From an uncultured Holophaga sp. (GTDB lineage Bacteria > Acidobacteriota > Holophagae > Holophagales > Holophagaceae), in the NCBI RefSeq assembly GCF_963677305.1, contig NZ_OY781925.1:2333501-2397500 (forward strand): DNA of 64,000 nt, in the 5' to 3' direction. Of this stretch, positions 35,156 through 43,024 are shown one piece after another. The translations under genes and the position numbers were made by a program. Positions within the stretch are counted from its first letter, which is position 1; every line of letters starts with the position of its first letter. The notes beneath the pieces were generated by a model. The model was given only the letters and a program-made list of their open reading frames with translations. It did no database searches and had not been told where the DNA came from.

Positions 35156-35845
35156 TCACCGCAGCACCAGGGCCAGGACAGGCGCAGTGAGCACACAGAG
35201 GATACCGGCCATGACCATGATCAGACCAGCCACGGCCCCCTCGACTTCCCCCACCTCCCTGGCCTTCACCGTACCCACGGTGTGGGCGCCCATGCCGAAC
35301 ATGGCCCCCCGGGCGAAGGCGGACTTCAGGGGCAGCCAGCCCATCAGGAGCTCCCCCAGGGACCCGCCCAGGAGTCCAGTCAGGACTACGCAGGTGGCCG
35401 TCAGCTCCGGGCGCCCGCCCACAATCCTCGTGAAGTCGAGGGCGAAGGGCGTGGTGATGGAACGGGGGAGCACACTGAGGCGCAGCACGGTTGAGAGCCC
35501 CAGAAGGTGGGCCAGGAGGAGGGAGGTCCCCACCCCGAGGGCGGATCCGGTCGCGGTTCCGATGAGGAGGACACCCCAGTGGCGGCGGATGAGCTGGCGC
35601 TGCTCGTAGATGGGGACGGCGAAGCACATGGTGGCGGGCCCCAGGAGCGCGAGGAGCCAGTGGGTCCCCGCCAGGTAGTCGCGGTAGCGGGCGTGAAGGG
35701 CCAGGGCCGGCACGAAGCAGAGGAGCCAAGTGAGCAGGAGGGGGGAGGTGTACCACCTGGGATGCATCCGGGCGAAGCGCCTGGAGACGGCATAGGCCAG
35801 GGGGGTGGCGAGCCCCCAGGCGATGGGGCGCAGCTCAGGAAGCAT
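35156..35845 (-). CDS. lrgB: LrgB/CidB-family membrane protein
   Basis: 229 residues with about seven helices. Family blocks: GPATMCFAVPIYEQRQLIRRHW, LPRSITTPFALDF, GGRPELTATCVVLTGLLG and FARGAMFGMGAHTVGTVKA. LrgB-type proteins act with the holin-like LrgA in controlling murein hydrolase activity or exporting pyruvate/glycolate-type metabolites; which applies here is not visible. GGAGG lies eight bases before the ATG, and the start overlaps lrgA by 11 bases. Confidence 0.93.
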   Translation of the reverse strand: MLPELRPIAWGLATPLAYAVSRRFARMHPRWYTSPLLLTWLLCFVPALALHARYRDYLAGTHWLLALLGPATMCFAVPIYEQRQLIRRHWGVLLIGTATGSALGVGTSLLLAHLLGLSTVLRLSVLPRSITTPFALDFTRIVGGRPELTATCVVLTGLLGGSLGELLMGWLPLKSAFARGAMFGMGAHTVGTVKAREVGEVEGAVAGLIMVMAGILCVLTAPVLALVLR

Positions 35846-36224
35846 GGCCCTGCCTCCACCGGAAGCACAGCTCGACGATCAGGCCCGTGCCCACCATCAC
35901 CGAGAGAGTCCCTGCCACCACCACCACCAGCAGCCGGAGGCCCAGGGAGCCCAGCAGCTCGGGATGGTTCATAAGGGCCATGAAGGCGGGCACGAAGAAG
36001 AGGAGCATGTGGTCCAGGAAGCCGGAAGCGCCCCGCCGCACCGCTCCCAGGGGAAGGATGCCCCCCAGCAGCAGGGCGAGGAGGAGGAGGAGCGACACAA
36101 TGCTCCCCGGCAGAGGGATCCGGAGTGCCTGCCCACCACGCTCACAAAGAAACCAGAACCCCAAGAGAAGCAGCACCTGGAGCCATGGACGCCCCTCAAG
36201 ACACCTTCCGAAACGCCGCCGCAT
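35835..36224 (-). CDS. lrgA: LrgA/CidA-family holin-like protein
   Basis: 129 residues with four helices. The family core is LLLGFWFLCERGGQALRIPLPG followed by SIVSLLLLLALLL and FFVPAFMALMNHPELLG. An ATG further upstream exists, but the one at 36224 has GGGAGG five bases before it and gives the usual length. First gene of a lrgA-lrgB-lysR operon. Confidence 0.9.
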   Translation of the reverse strand: MRRRFGRCLEGRPWLQVLLLLGFWFLCERGGQALRIPLPGSIVSLLLLLALLLGGILPLGAVRRGASGFLDHMLLFFVPAFMALMNHPELLGSLGLRLLVVVVAGTLSVMVGTGLIVELCFRWRQGHAS

Positions 36225-36290
36225 GGGAACCTCCCGTTCCCCCAGTGTCACGCCCGCAATAGCATTCCTCAAATGAATGTATTGAATAAC

Positions 36291-36313
36291 ATGTATTCCG
36301 ATTTGGAATACAT
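36291..36313. promoter_or_regulatory. 9-bp palindrome upstream of lrgA, probable LysR operator
   Basis: ATGTATTCC and GGAATACAT form a perfect inverted repeat around a 5-base spacer. Inside it is the T-N11-A arrangement common to LysR-type sites. It lies 67 bases upstream of lrgA and ends two bases before the metF stop. A weaker CATTC/GAATG repeat follows at 36263-36279. The match to the local regulator is inferred. Confidence 0.6.
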
Positions 36314-36314
36314 A

Positions 36315-37187
36315 TCAGGCGAGCAGCCCCTCCTCCCGCAGACGCTGGACGATTCGGATGGTGGAGCTACGGCGGTTCATGGTGTAGAGGTGCAGCCCCG
36401 CCACACCCTGCCGCAGCAGCCCCCGGCACTGTTCGGTGGCGAAGTCCACTCCCAGGTCCAGCACGGCCTGGCTGTCCCTCGGGTCCACGGCATCCAGCCG
36501 GGACTGCAGAGCGGGTGTGATCCGGGCACCGCAAATGCGGGAGAGGGACTGGGTCAGCTTGACGGTGTACACCGGCATGACCCCTGGCAGGATGGGAACC
36601 TGGATGCCCAGGGCCCGGCAACGCTCCACATAACTGAAGAAGAAGGCGTTGTCGTGGAAATACTGGGTGATGATGTAGTCCGCTCCGGCTTCCACCTTCC
36701 GCTTGAGGTTCTGGAGGTCCTGCTCCAGGTCCGGGGCATCCACATGCCCTTCGGGATAGCCCCCGCACCCGAGGACGAAGGGATAGTGGCGCTTCACGAA
36801 GGCGATGAGATCGCTGGCGTATTCAAAGCTCTCGGGGTGGGGCCGGAAGCCGGCCTCCTTGGGGCGGTCCCCGCGGATCACGAAGACGTTCTCCACGCCC
36901 ATGGCAAGACAGCGGTCCATCACCCGCCGGATCTCGTCAGGTCCCAGGCCATAGCCCGACAGATAGGCCACCACCGGGCAGGGGATGCTCTGCATCATCT
37001 CCCGGGCGCCCTCAAAGATCCGGTCCCCGCCGGGGCCTCCCGCCCCAAAGGTGATGCAGTCCGGTCGCAGCCCCGCCAGCTCGCCCACCACCTCCCGGAG
37101 GAGATCCGCCGAGGCTGCATCCTTGGGCGGGAAGAACTCGAAGGAGAGGACTGGGCTCTTCTGCCGGAAGAGTTCAAGGATGTTCAC
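36315..37187 (-). CDS. metF: 5,10-methylenetetrahydrofolate reductase
   Basis: FAD-dependent reduction of methylene-THF to methyl-THF. 290 residues of a TIM barrel. SFEFFPPKD at the N-terminus, PDCITFGAGGPGG, NVFVIRGDRPKEAG, GGYPEGHVDAPDLEQDLQNL and ADYIITQYFHDNAFFF are typical. LHLYTMNRRSSTIRIV ends the protein. It could feed methionine synthesis and, in this genome, the corrinoid/methyl-THF methyltransferase encoded 14 kb away. Confidence 0.95.
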   Translation of the reverse strand: MNILELFRQKSPVLSFEFFPPKDAASADLLREVVGELAGLRPDCITFGAGGPGGDRIFEGAREMMQSIPCPVVAYLSGYGLGPDEIRRVMDRCLAMGVENVFVIRGDRPKEAGFRPHPESFEYASDLIAFVKRHYPFVLGCGGYPEGHVDAPDLEQDLQNLKRKVEAGADYIITQYFHDNAFFFSYVERCRALGIQVPILPGVMPVYTVKLTQSLSRICGARITPALQSRLDAVDPRDSQAVLDLGVDFATEQCRGLLRQGVAGLHLYTMNRRSSTIRIVQRLREEGLLA

Positions 37188-37266
37188 GACTGCTCCTCGA
37201 CGGGGCCCGGGACCCGAAGGACCGGACCCATCCAGTCTCCCCGTTGGGGGGGCCCCGGGTCAACCA

Positions 37267-38253
37267 TCAGAGGCGGTGGAGCCCCTTCTGGGTGAGCGCC
37301 ACATCCAGGGGCGACAGGCCCAGGGTCCGGAGGGCGGCCACGGCCTCCTCCCGTCGCCCCTTGGGGGTGACCAGGAGGCAGCAGCCGCCGCCACCAGCGC
37401 CGCAGGGCTTCATCCCCAGGTACCAGCCCTCCCTGCGCCCGCGGTCCCGGACAGCTCTCATGGCATCCGTTTCCACGGCCGGGGACAGGCGGCAGCGGGC
37501 CCTGCCCTCCCGCTCCAACAGCTCGCCCACGGCGTCGGCATCCCGGGGCACCGCCTTGGCCATCTCCAGTGCCACATCCCGGATGGCCCCCAGGGCCTCC
37601 CGGGTCACCAGGTCACCTTCAATGAAACGCTTGTACGCTTCCCAATTGGTGAGCCCCGAGTGGTGCGGCTTCCCGGTGTAGAAGACCACCAGATCCTCAA
37701 GAAGGTCCGGATGGGGTGTGAGCCTCTCGGGACGGGGCGTGGGCAGGTCCCAGTGGAGGAGCAGGCAGCCTCCGAGGGCAGCGGGGTAGTAGTCCTGCCA
37801 GCCCGTGGGCGTGCCCAGCTCCCGGGCCTCCAGATCCTTGAGCAGGGGTACTCGCGAGGCCAGCTCTGGGCCGGCCTCGATACCCTCGCAGACGCCCAGG
37901 ATCCCGACCCCCATGCAGGAAGAGGTCCCCAGACCCGAGCCCTGGGGCACTGGACTCTGAAGGGAGAGCCGGGCGGGGCGGCGGGAGGCGCCGTCCATCA
38001 CCCTCCACACCCAGGTGAGTTCAGGGACCGGCGGGGCGGCGGGCCAGCGGGGGACTGTGAAACCCGTATCGAGGTCCAGGCTCTGCACCTCGTGTCCCTC
38101 GCCCTGACGCACCACCGTGATATTGATCCAGAGATCCACGGCGGCATTCACCGTGACGCAGCCCTCCATGAGGGCATAGATGGGCCAGAGATCGAGGGTG
38201 CCCCCCGCCAGGTCCACCCGGACGGGCACCCTCCAGTGTTCAGCAGCACTCAC
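37267..38253 (-). CDS. GHMP-family sugar kinase
   Basis: 328 residues. The first motif is RVDLAGGTLDLWPIY, the ATP loop PVPQGSGLGTSSCMGVGIL near residue 105, and the third motif GMKPCGAGGGGCCLLV near the C-terminus. The start VPVRVDLAGGTLD and FYTGKPHHSGLTNWEAYKRF recall heptose-7-phosphate (HddA-like) or mevalonate-type kinases. The exact sugar is unknown. It lies three bases behind cpoB on the same strand, so it may be part of an envelope operon. Confidence 0.82.
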   Translation of the reverse strand: MSAAEHWRVPVRVDLAGGTLDLWPIYALMEGCVTVNAAVDLWINITVVRQGEGHEVQSLDLDTGFTVPRWPAAPPVPELTWVWRVMDGASRRPARLSLQSPVPQGSGLGTSSCMGVGILGVCEGIEAGPELASRVPLLKDLEARELGTPTGWQDYYPAALGGCLLLHWDLPTPRPERLTPHPDLLEDLVVFYTGKPHHSGLTNWEAYKRFIEGDLVTREALGAIRDVALEMAKAVPRDADAVGELLEREGRARCRLSPAVETDAMRAVRDRGRREGWYLGMKPCGAGGGGCCLLVTPKGRREEAVAALRTLGLSPLDVALTQKGLHRL

Positions 38254-38256
38254 GCC

Positions 38257-38970
38257 TCAGGCCCCCAGATCCTCAAGCTCCTGCCCGGCGGTACGGGCCT
38301 CGGAGGTGCCGGGGAAGCCGGACTGGATCTCCTTGAAGGCCTGGATGGCCGCTGGCTTGAGCCCCAGCCACTTCAGGCACTGTGCCCGCTTGAGCTTGGC
38401 GGGGAGGAACTGGCGGGAGCTGGGGTGCTCCTTCAGGAGTTCTTCAAAGACGCTCTGGGCCTTGTCGTAGGCCTTGAGGTTGTAGTGCGAGAGCCCCATG
38501 TAGAAGAGGGCGTCGGGCTTCCGGGAGCTGTTGGGATTGTTCTTCAGGAAGAGTTCCAGGCTCTCGGCGGCCAAAGCGAAATTACCCTTGTTGTAGTCCA
38601 AGAGTACGGCCTGGAAGGCCTTCTCGTCCTCCTGCACCGGCGCCTGGGGCTCGGGTGCCACCTGGGGGGTCCGGCCGGAGCGGCGGACCGGTGCCTCCTG
38701 AAGACGGTTGCTCAGGACCCGGGTGGAATCCTGGAGCTGACGCAGCGTGTCCTGGAGGTCGGCCTGGAAGCGCATGTCCTGCTTGCGGGCCTCCTCGGCG
38801 GCCCCGTTGGCGGCATCCTGCTTCTGGTTGGAGTCCTCCATCTGCCGCCGGAGCTTGAAGACCTCCATCTTGAGGTCGCCCATCTCCAGCTGCATCTTGT
38901 GGAACTCCTCCTCGGACTGGCAACCCACGAGTCCACCCAGCAGGACGACCATCAGTGCATACTTGAGCAT
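38257..38970 (-). CDS. cpoB: Tol-Pal-associated lipoprotein CpoB/YbgF-like
   Basis: 237 residues. A lipoprotein signal ends in LLGGLVGC (Cys 17). Residues about 20-95 form a coiled coil (MQLEMGDLKMEVFKLRRQMED), then a Pro-rich linker and three TPR units (ALLDYNKGNFALAAESLELFL-type, AFYMGLSHYNLKAYDKAQSVFEELL-type) as in YbgF/CpoB, which coordinates septal peptidoglycan synthesis with Tol-Pal constriction. The ATG after GGAGGA at 38970 is chosen over an upstream frame. Unlike YbgF, which is usually periplasmic, it carries a lipobox. Confidence 0.85.
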   Translation of the reverse strand: MLKYALMVVLLGGLVGCQSEEEFHKMQLEMGDLKMEVFKLRRQMEDSNQKQDAANGAAEEARKQDMRFQADLQDTLRQLQDSTRVLSNRLQEAPVRRSGRTPQVAPEPQAPVQEDEKAFQAVLLDYNKGNFALAAESLELFLKNNPNSSRKPDALFYMGLSHYNLKAYDKAQSVFEELLKEHPSSRQFLPAKLKRAQCLKWLGLKPAAIQAFKEIQSGFPGTSEARTAGQELEDLGA

Positions 38971-38983
38971 GAATCCTCCATGC

Positions 38984-39015
38984 AAAAGAGCGGAGGAATG
39001 CCTCCCTCCGCTCTT
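38984..39015 (-). terminator. Hairpin between pal and cpoB
   Basis: AAGAGCGGAGG (38986-38996 on the plus strand) pairs with CCTCCGCTCTT (39005-39015); read on the minus strand the 11-bp stem is followed by extra T. It sits just upstream of the cpoB ribosome site, so it probably attenuates transcription after pal. Confidence 0.7.
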
Positions 39016-39036
39016 GTTCACGGTGCTATCCGGAAC

Positions 39037-39642
39037 CTAGTGCAGCTTGAACTCGCAGCGGCGGTTGATGAGCCAGGTCTCCTCGTCGTGGCCCTGCACC
39101 TTGGGCTTCTCCTTGCCGTAGCTGATGGTGCTGAGGCGATCCTCGGCGACGCCCAGGCTGGTGAGGTAGGCCTGGGTGGCATGGGCACGGCGGTCGCCCA
39201 GAGCCAGGTTGTATTCCACGGTGCCGCGCTCGTCGCAGTGGCCCTCGATCTGCACCTTGGCCTGAGCATAGGCCTTCATGAAGTCAGCCACAGCCTGGAG
39301 CTTGGCCTTGTCCTGCTCACGGATGCCCGACTTGTCGAAGTCGAAGTTGATGTCCTGCAGGGCGGCTTCAGCGGCGCGCTGGTAGGTGGCGGCCTTCTCG
39401 GCCTCGGCCTTGCGGGCGGCCTCGGCTTCGCTCTCGGACTTCAGGCGGGCGGCCTCGGCTTCGGCCTTGCGGCGGGCTTCAGCCTCTGCTTCGGCCTTCA
39501 GGCGGGCCTCCTCGGCGGCCTTCTTGGCGGCATCGTCGTCGACCTTCTGCGTGGCTGGCGCAGGAGCGGGCTTCTTGCAGGCCACGGCGGCTCCCATCGT
39601 CAGCAGCACAACGGCGGGAATGACAGTTCGCGCGAATCGCAT
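39037..39642 (-). CDS. pal: Peptidoglycan-associated lipoprotein Pal
   Basis: 201 residues. The signal peptide ends near MGAAVACKK (Cys 22). A long Ala/Glu/Lys coiled-coil linker (about 35-85) follows, then the OmpA-like domain that binds meso-diaminopimelate: INFDFDKSGIREQDKAKL, IEGHCDERGTVEYNLALGDRRA and ISYGKEKPKV. The ATG at 39642 with GGAGGAT seven bases upstream is chosen over an earlier in-frame ATG. The tolQRA genes are not adjacent; tolB is 3.4 kb away on the other strand. Confidence 0.94.
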   Translation of the reverse strand: MRFARTVIPAVVLLTMGAAVACKKPAPAPATQKVDDDAAKKAAEEARLKAEAEAEARRKAEAEAARLKSESEAEAARKAEAEKAATYQRAAEAALQDINFDFDKSGIREQDKAKLQAVADFMKAYAQAKVQIEGHCDERGTVEYNLALGDRRAHATQAYLTSLGVAEDRLSTISYGKEKPKVQGHDEETWLINRRCEFKLH

Positions 39643-39783
39643 GGTAGATCCTCCAACGCGGGTAAGTGTATCCAAACCATTGGAGGTGCAATCGAAAATT
39701 TTCATATTTCACACTCCGATGACACAAGGCTACTGCTGTATCCGGAGGCTGTCCCAGCAGCTGTTTTCGGGCAAACTCAAGCC

Positions 39784-40416
39784 ATGGCGTTCACGATCCT
39801 GGGAAGAGGCAAGACGGGACGGGCCCTGGCGGCAGCCTGGGCAGGACGGGTCCCCCTGCTGCCGGGAACGGCCTCCCCTGAGGGCTGGGTCCTCCTGGCC
39901 GTACCCGATGCCGCCATCCCCGGTGTGGCGGCCCGCTTCCCCGGACGCTGCGTCCACTTGAGCGGTAGCCTGGACCTGCCGGGCGTCCCCTGTGCCCACC
40001 CCCTGACCAGCTTCGATGGCGAAGCCCGGGACTGGCGGGGCACCCCCCTGGGGGTCACGGGGGAGGTCCCCCCGCAAATCCTGGAGGCCTTCCACCGCCT
40101 GGGCTTCCTCCCCTTCGACCTGCCGTCCCGGCACAAGGCCCTCTACCACGCCTGTGCGGTCCTCACCTCGGGACATGCCGCCACCCTCTGGCTGGGCGCT
40201 GCTGCCCTCCTCCAGGAGGCGGGCCTGGAGCTGCCAGGGGAAGGGCTCTTGCCCCTGGCCCGGGCCACCCTCCGAAACATCCAGGAGAAGGGCATCCTCG
40301 GACGCACAGGCCCCTTCGTCCGGGGGGACCGGGCCACCATTGACCGCGACGCCGCCGCCCTGCCCCAGCCCTGGCGGGAGATCTTCCTCTCCCTGGGACA
40401 GGCCCCTCTGGAGTGA
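39784..40416 (+). CDS. DUF2520/Rossmann-like protein
   Basis: 210 residues. The N-terminal dinucleotide fold starts AFTILGRGKTGRALAAAW and WVLLAVPDAAIPGVAARF. The helical C-terminal half (KALYHACAVLTSGHAATLWLGAAALLQEAG, in parts) is the DUF2520 domain. The pair resembles F420/NADP oxidoreductase- and ProC-like proteins; no reaction is established. The frame is open far upstream only because it runs antisense to the envelope genes; the ATG at 39784 starts the nucleotide-binding strand. It is divergent from pal and precedes the M61 peptidase by two bases. Confidence 0.82.
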   Translation: MAFTILGRGKTGRALAAAWAGRVPLLPGTASPEGWVLLAVPDAAIPGVAARFPGRCVHLSGSLDLPGVPCAHPLTSFDGEARDWRGTPLGVTGEVPPQILEAFHRLGFLPFDLPSRHKALYHACAVLTSGHAATLWLGAAALLQEAGLELPGEGLLPLARATLRNIQEKGILGRTGPFVRGDRATIDRDAAALPQPWREIFLSLGQAPLE

Positions 40417-40418
40417 CC

Positions 40419-42164
40419 ATGCCCTCACGGGAACCCATCCGGGCCATCCTGCGGCCCCTTGACCTGCCCGCCCACGAGCTCCAGGTGGAGCTCCGCCTGC
40501 CCGCCTCCCTCATGGCCTCCGGTCCCGTCCTGGCCCTGCCGGCCTGGACACCCGGCTCTTACCTGGTGCGGGACTATGCAAGGCTCCTGGACCGGGTGTG
40601 CCTGCAGGATGAGCGTGGCCAGACCCTGACCGTGACCAAGCTCGACAAGCAGCGCTGGCAGCTCCCAGCCACGGCGGGCCCCGCGATCCTGAGCTATCGC
40701 CTCTTCTGCAATGACCTGACCGTGCGGACCAACCATGCGGACGCCCACCACGCCAGTCTCCAGGGAGCGGCGACCTTCCTCCACCCCGAGGGCGTGGACT
40801 GCCCCGTGGCCGTCAGCTTCGAGGGCTGGCCCACGGGATGGAAGGTGGTCACCAGCCTGCCCCGGCGGCAGGGAGCCTACTGGGCTGCCGATCACGACGC
40901 ATTGGTGGACAACCCCTTCGAGCTGGGCACCTTCAGCCTCCACAACTGGAAGTGTGGGGACACCCGCTTCGAGCTGGCCATCACGGGCCAGCATGGCGGG
41001 CATGAGAAGCGGATCCTGGAGGGCACCCAGCGGATCGCGGAGGTTTGCGGAGAGCTCTTCGGGGGCTTCCCCTTCAAACGCTATGTCTTCCTGCTCACCT
41101 TCTGCCCCGGCCAGCGGGGAGGGCTGGAACACCGCGACAGCACTGCACTCCTGGCCGATCCCCACGCCCTGAGCTCAGAGGAGGGCTACCATGACCTCTT
41201 CACCCTCATCGCCCACGAGTTCTTCCACGCCTGGAACGTCAAGCGCCTGCGGGCTTCCGAACTGGGGCCCTTCGACTATGCCAGGGAGAATCCCACCCGT
41301 CTGCTGTGGTTCCACGAGGGCTTCACCAGCCTGCTCCAGTACACCCTGGTGACCCGGGCGGGACTGGTACCATGGTCCTGGGTGGAGCGAAAGCTCTCGG
41401 CTCTTTGGAACGACTGCAGCACCCGGGCCGGCCGCCTGGAGCAGAGCCTGGAGGACTCCAGCTTCGATGCCTGGATCCGCCTCTACAAACCCAACGAATG
41501 GAGCCCCAACAGCTCAGTGAGCTACTACGAGAAGGGGGCCCTGGTGGCCTGGCAGATGGAGGCTGAGATCCGGCAAACCTCCAAGGGAAAGCAGGGCCTG
41601 GATGAGCTCTTCCGGCTCCTCTGGACCCGCATCGGGGACGGTCCGCTCACCGACGGGGACCTGCGTGAGGCCTATCGGGAGCTGAGCGGCAAGGACCCTG
41701 CCCCCTTCTGGGAGGCCTGGATCAGCGGAGTCGAGGAGCTGGATGCCTCGACCATCACCCGGGTCTTCGGCCTCCAGTTCCAGCCGCGGGAGCCCCAGGG
41801 CCGGGCTGCAATCCACACCGGACTGGTCTTCACCAATGGGGGGACCACGATCCAGAACGTCCTGCCCGACTCGCCCGCCCGCCTCGCAGGTCTCAGCTAC
41901 GGCATGGAGCTGCTCTCGGTGGACGGCTGGCGGGTGAAGACCGGTCAGCAGGCCCTGGACCGCTTCGCCGACCACCCGGTGGGAAGCTGCCTGGAGGTCC
42001 TGGCCACCCACATGGGGCGTGTAGAGCGCTTCCAACTCGTCACGGACGCCTGTCCCCCCCCCTCCATCCAGATCCAGGCGATGACGGGCGCCACCCCTGC
42101 CCAGCGAGCCGCCTTCCTGGCCTGGACTGGCCTGCCCTACCCCATGCCCCGGGTGAAGCGATGA
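40419..42164 (+). CDS. M61-family glycyl aminopeptidase with PDZ domain
   Basis: 581 residues. An N-terminal beta domain (LPAWTPGSYLVRDYARLL) is followed by the thermolysin-like zinc site LIAHEFFHAWNVKRLR (about 264-279) with the third ligand in WFHEGFTSLLQY. A C-terminal PDZ-like domain (about 460-555) contains TIQNVLPDSPARLAGLSYGMELLSVDG (in parts). There is no signal peptide, so it is likely cytoplasmic. A GTG two codons upstream overlaps the previous stop; the ATG at 40419, five bases after GGAG, is chosen. It overlaps rnhB by four bases. Confidence 0.92.
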   Translation: MPSREPIRAILRPLDLPAHELQVELRLPASLMASGPVLALPAWTPGSYLVRDYARLLDRVCLQDERGQTLTVTKLDKQRWQLPATAGPAILSYRLFCNDLTVRTNHADAHHASLQGAATFLHPEGVDCPVAVSFEGWPTGWKVVTSLPRRQGAYWAADHDALVDNPFELGTFSLHNWKCGDTRFELAITGQHGGHEKRILEGTQRIAEVCGELFGGFPFKRYVFLLTFCPGQRGGLEHRDSTALLADPHALSSEEGYHDLFTLIAHEFFHAWNVKRLRASELGPFDYARENPTRLLWFHEGFTSLLQYTLVTRAGLVPWSWVERKLSALWNDCSTRAGRLEQSLEDSSFDAWIRLYKPNEWSPNSSVSYYEKGALVAWQMEAEIRQTSKGKQGLDELFRLLWTRIGDGPLTDGDLREAYRELSGKDPAPFWEAWISGVEELDASTITRVFGLQFQPREPQGRAAIHTGLVFTNGGTTIQNVLPDSPARLAGLSYGMELLSVDGWRVKTGQQALDRFADHPVGSCLEVLATHMGRVERFQLVTDACPPPSIQIQAMTGATPAQRAAFLAWTGLPYPMPRVKR

Positions 42165-42988
42165 GCGCACCGATGAAGCGCAACCCCCTTGATTGGGACC
42201 TCGGCAACGTCCCCCCTGGCATTGCCTGGGGAGGGGTGGACGAGGCCGGACGGGGGGCGTGGGCGGGCCCTGTGGTGGCAGCCTGCGTGGTCCTGGAGCC
42301 CGGAGTCGTGGCCCACTGGGGGCATGTCCTGCGAGGTGCCCGGGACAGCAAGCAGCTCTCGCCGGAAAAGCGGGAGGCCCTGGCTTCGGAACTGAAGATG
42401 ATCCTGCCCGCCTGGTCCGTGGCCGAGGTGGACAACCTGGGCATCGACCGGGAGAACATCCTGGAGGCCACCCGGGACGCCATGCGCCAGGCTGTCCGCT
42501 CGGTCTCCCTCCCGCCACGGATCGTCCTCGTGGATGGTGACAAGGCCCCAGGCTCCGGGCTCCCGGAGCGTCTGGTGGTGGACGGGGACACCCTGAGCTG
42601 CGCCATCGCCTGCGCCTCGATCCTGGCCAAGACCCACCGGGACGCCCTCCTGGTGGCCATGGACCTGGAATACCCTGGCTATGGCTTCGCCCAGCACAAG
42701 GGCTACGGCACGCCTGCACACCGGAGCGCATTGAAGACCCTGGGCACCTGTGCGGTCCACCGGCTCAGCTATGCCCCGGTGCGAGCCCTCCTCCGCGAGG
42801 ACGCAAACCTCCCCCCGCTCCTGATGGGTTCCCTGGAGGCCTGCCAGAGCGTGGAGACCCTCCAGGCCTGGGTGGGTGCATCTCTGCGTCCCGCCTACGG
42901 ACGGCTCAGGCCCGAGTGGGTTGAGGAGCTGCGCCGGGCCTATGGGGACCGCTTGGCCAAGCTGGCCATGGAACCTGGAGTGGGCTGA
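42161..42988 (+). CDS. rnhB: Ribonuclease HII with C-terminal extension
   Basis: Cleaves RNA of RNA-DNA hybrids and single ribonucleotides in DNA. 275 residues. The catalytic motif GVDEAGRGAWAGPVVAA begins near residue 26; ARDSKQLSPEKREAL, VLVDGDKAP and CAIACASILAKTHRD follow, as does YGFAQHKGYGTPAHRSAL. The nuclease core ends near residue 210; about 65 more residues (ACQSVETLQAWVGASL) are beyond the usual length. Coupled to the peptidase gene by ATGA overlap. Confidence 0.94.
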   Translation: MSAPMKRNPLDWDLGNVPPGIAWGGVDEAGRGAWAGPVVAACVVLEPGVVAHWGHVLRGARDSKQLSPEKREALASELKMILPAWSVAEVDNLGIDRENILEATRDAMRQAVRSVSLPPRIVLVDGDKAPGSGLPERLVVDGDTLSCAIACASILAKTHRDALLVAMDLEYPGYGFAQHKGYGTPAHRSALKTLGTCAVHRLSYAPVRALLREDANLPPLLMGSLEACQSVETLQAWVGASLRPAYGRLRPEWVEELRRAYGDRLAKLAMEPGVG

Positions 42989-43024
42989 TAGCATGAAACA
43001 TCAAGCGATCCTGTCGGAGTTCTC

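Noticed and set aside
36985..40416. A continuous 1143-codon plus-strand open frame
   Set aside because: Most of it is antisense to cpoB, pal and the GHMP kinase and has no protein-like motif. Only the last 210 codons (DUF2520 protein) are real.
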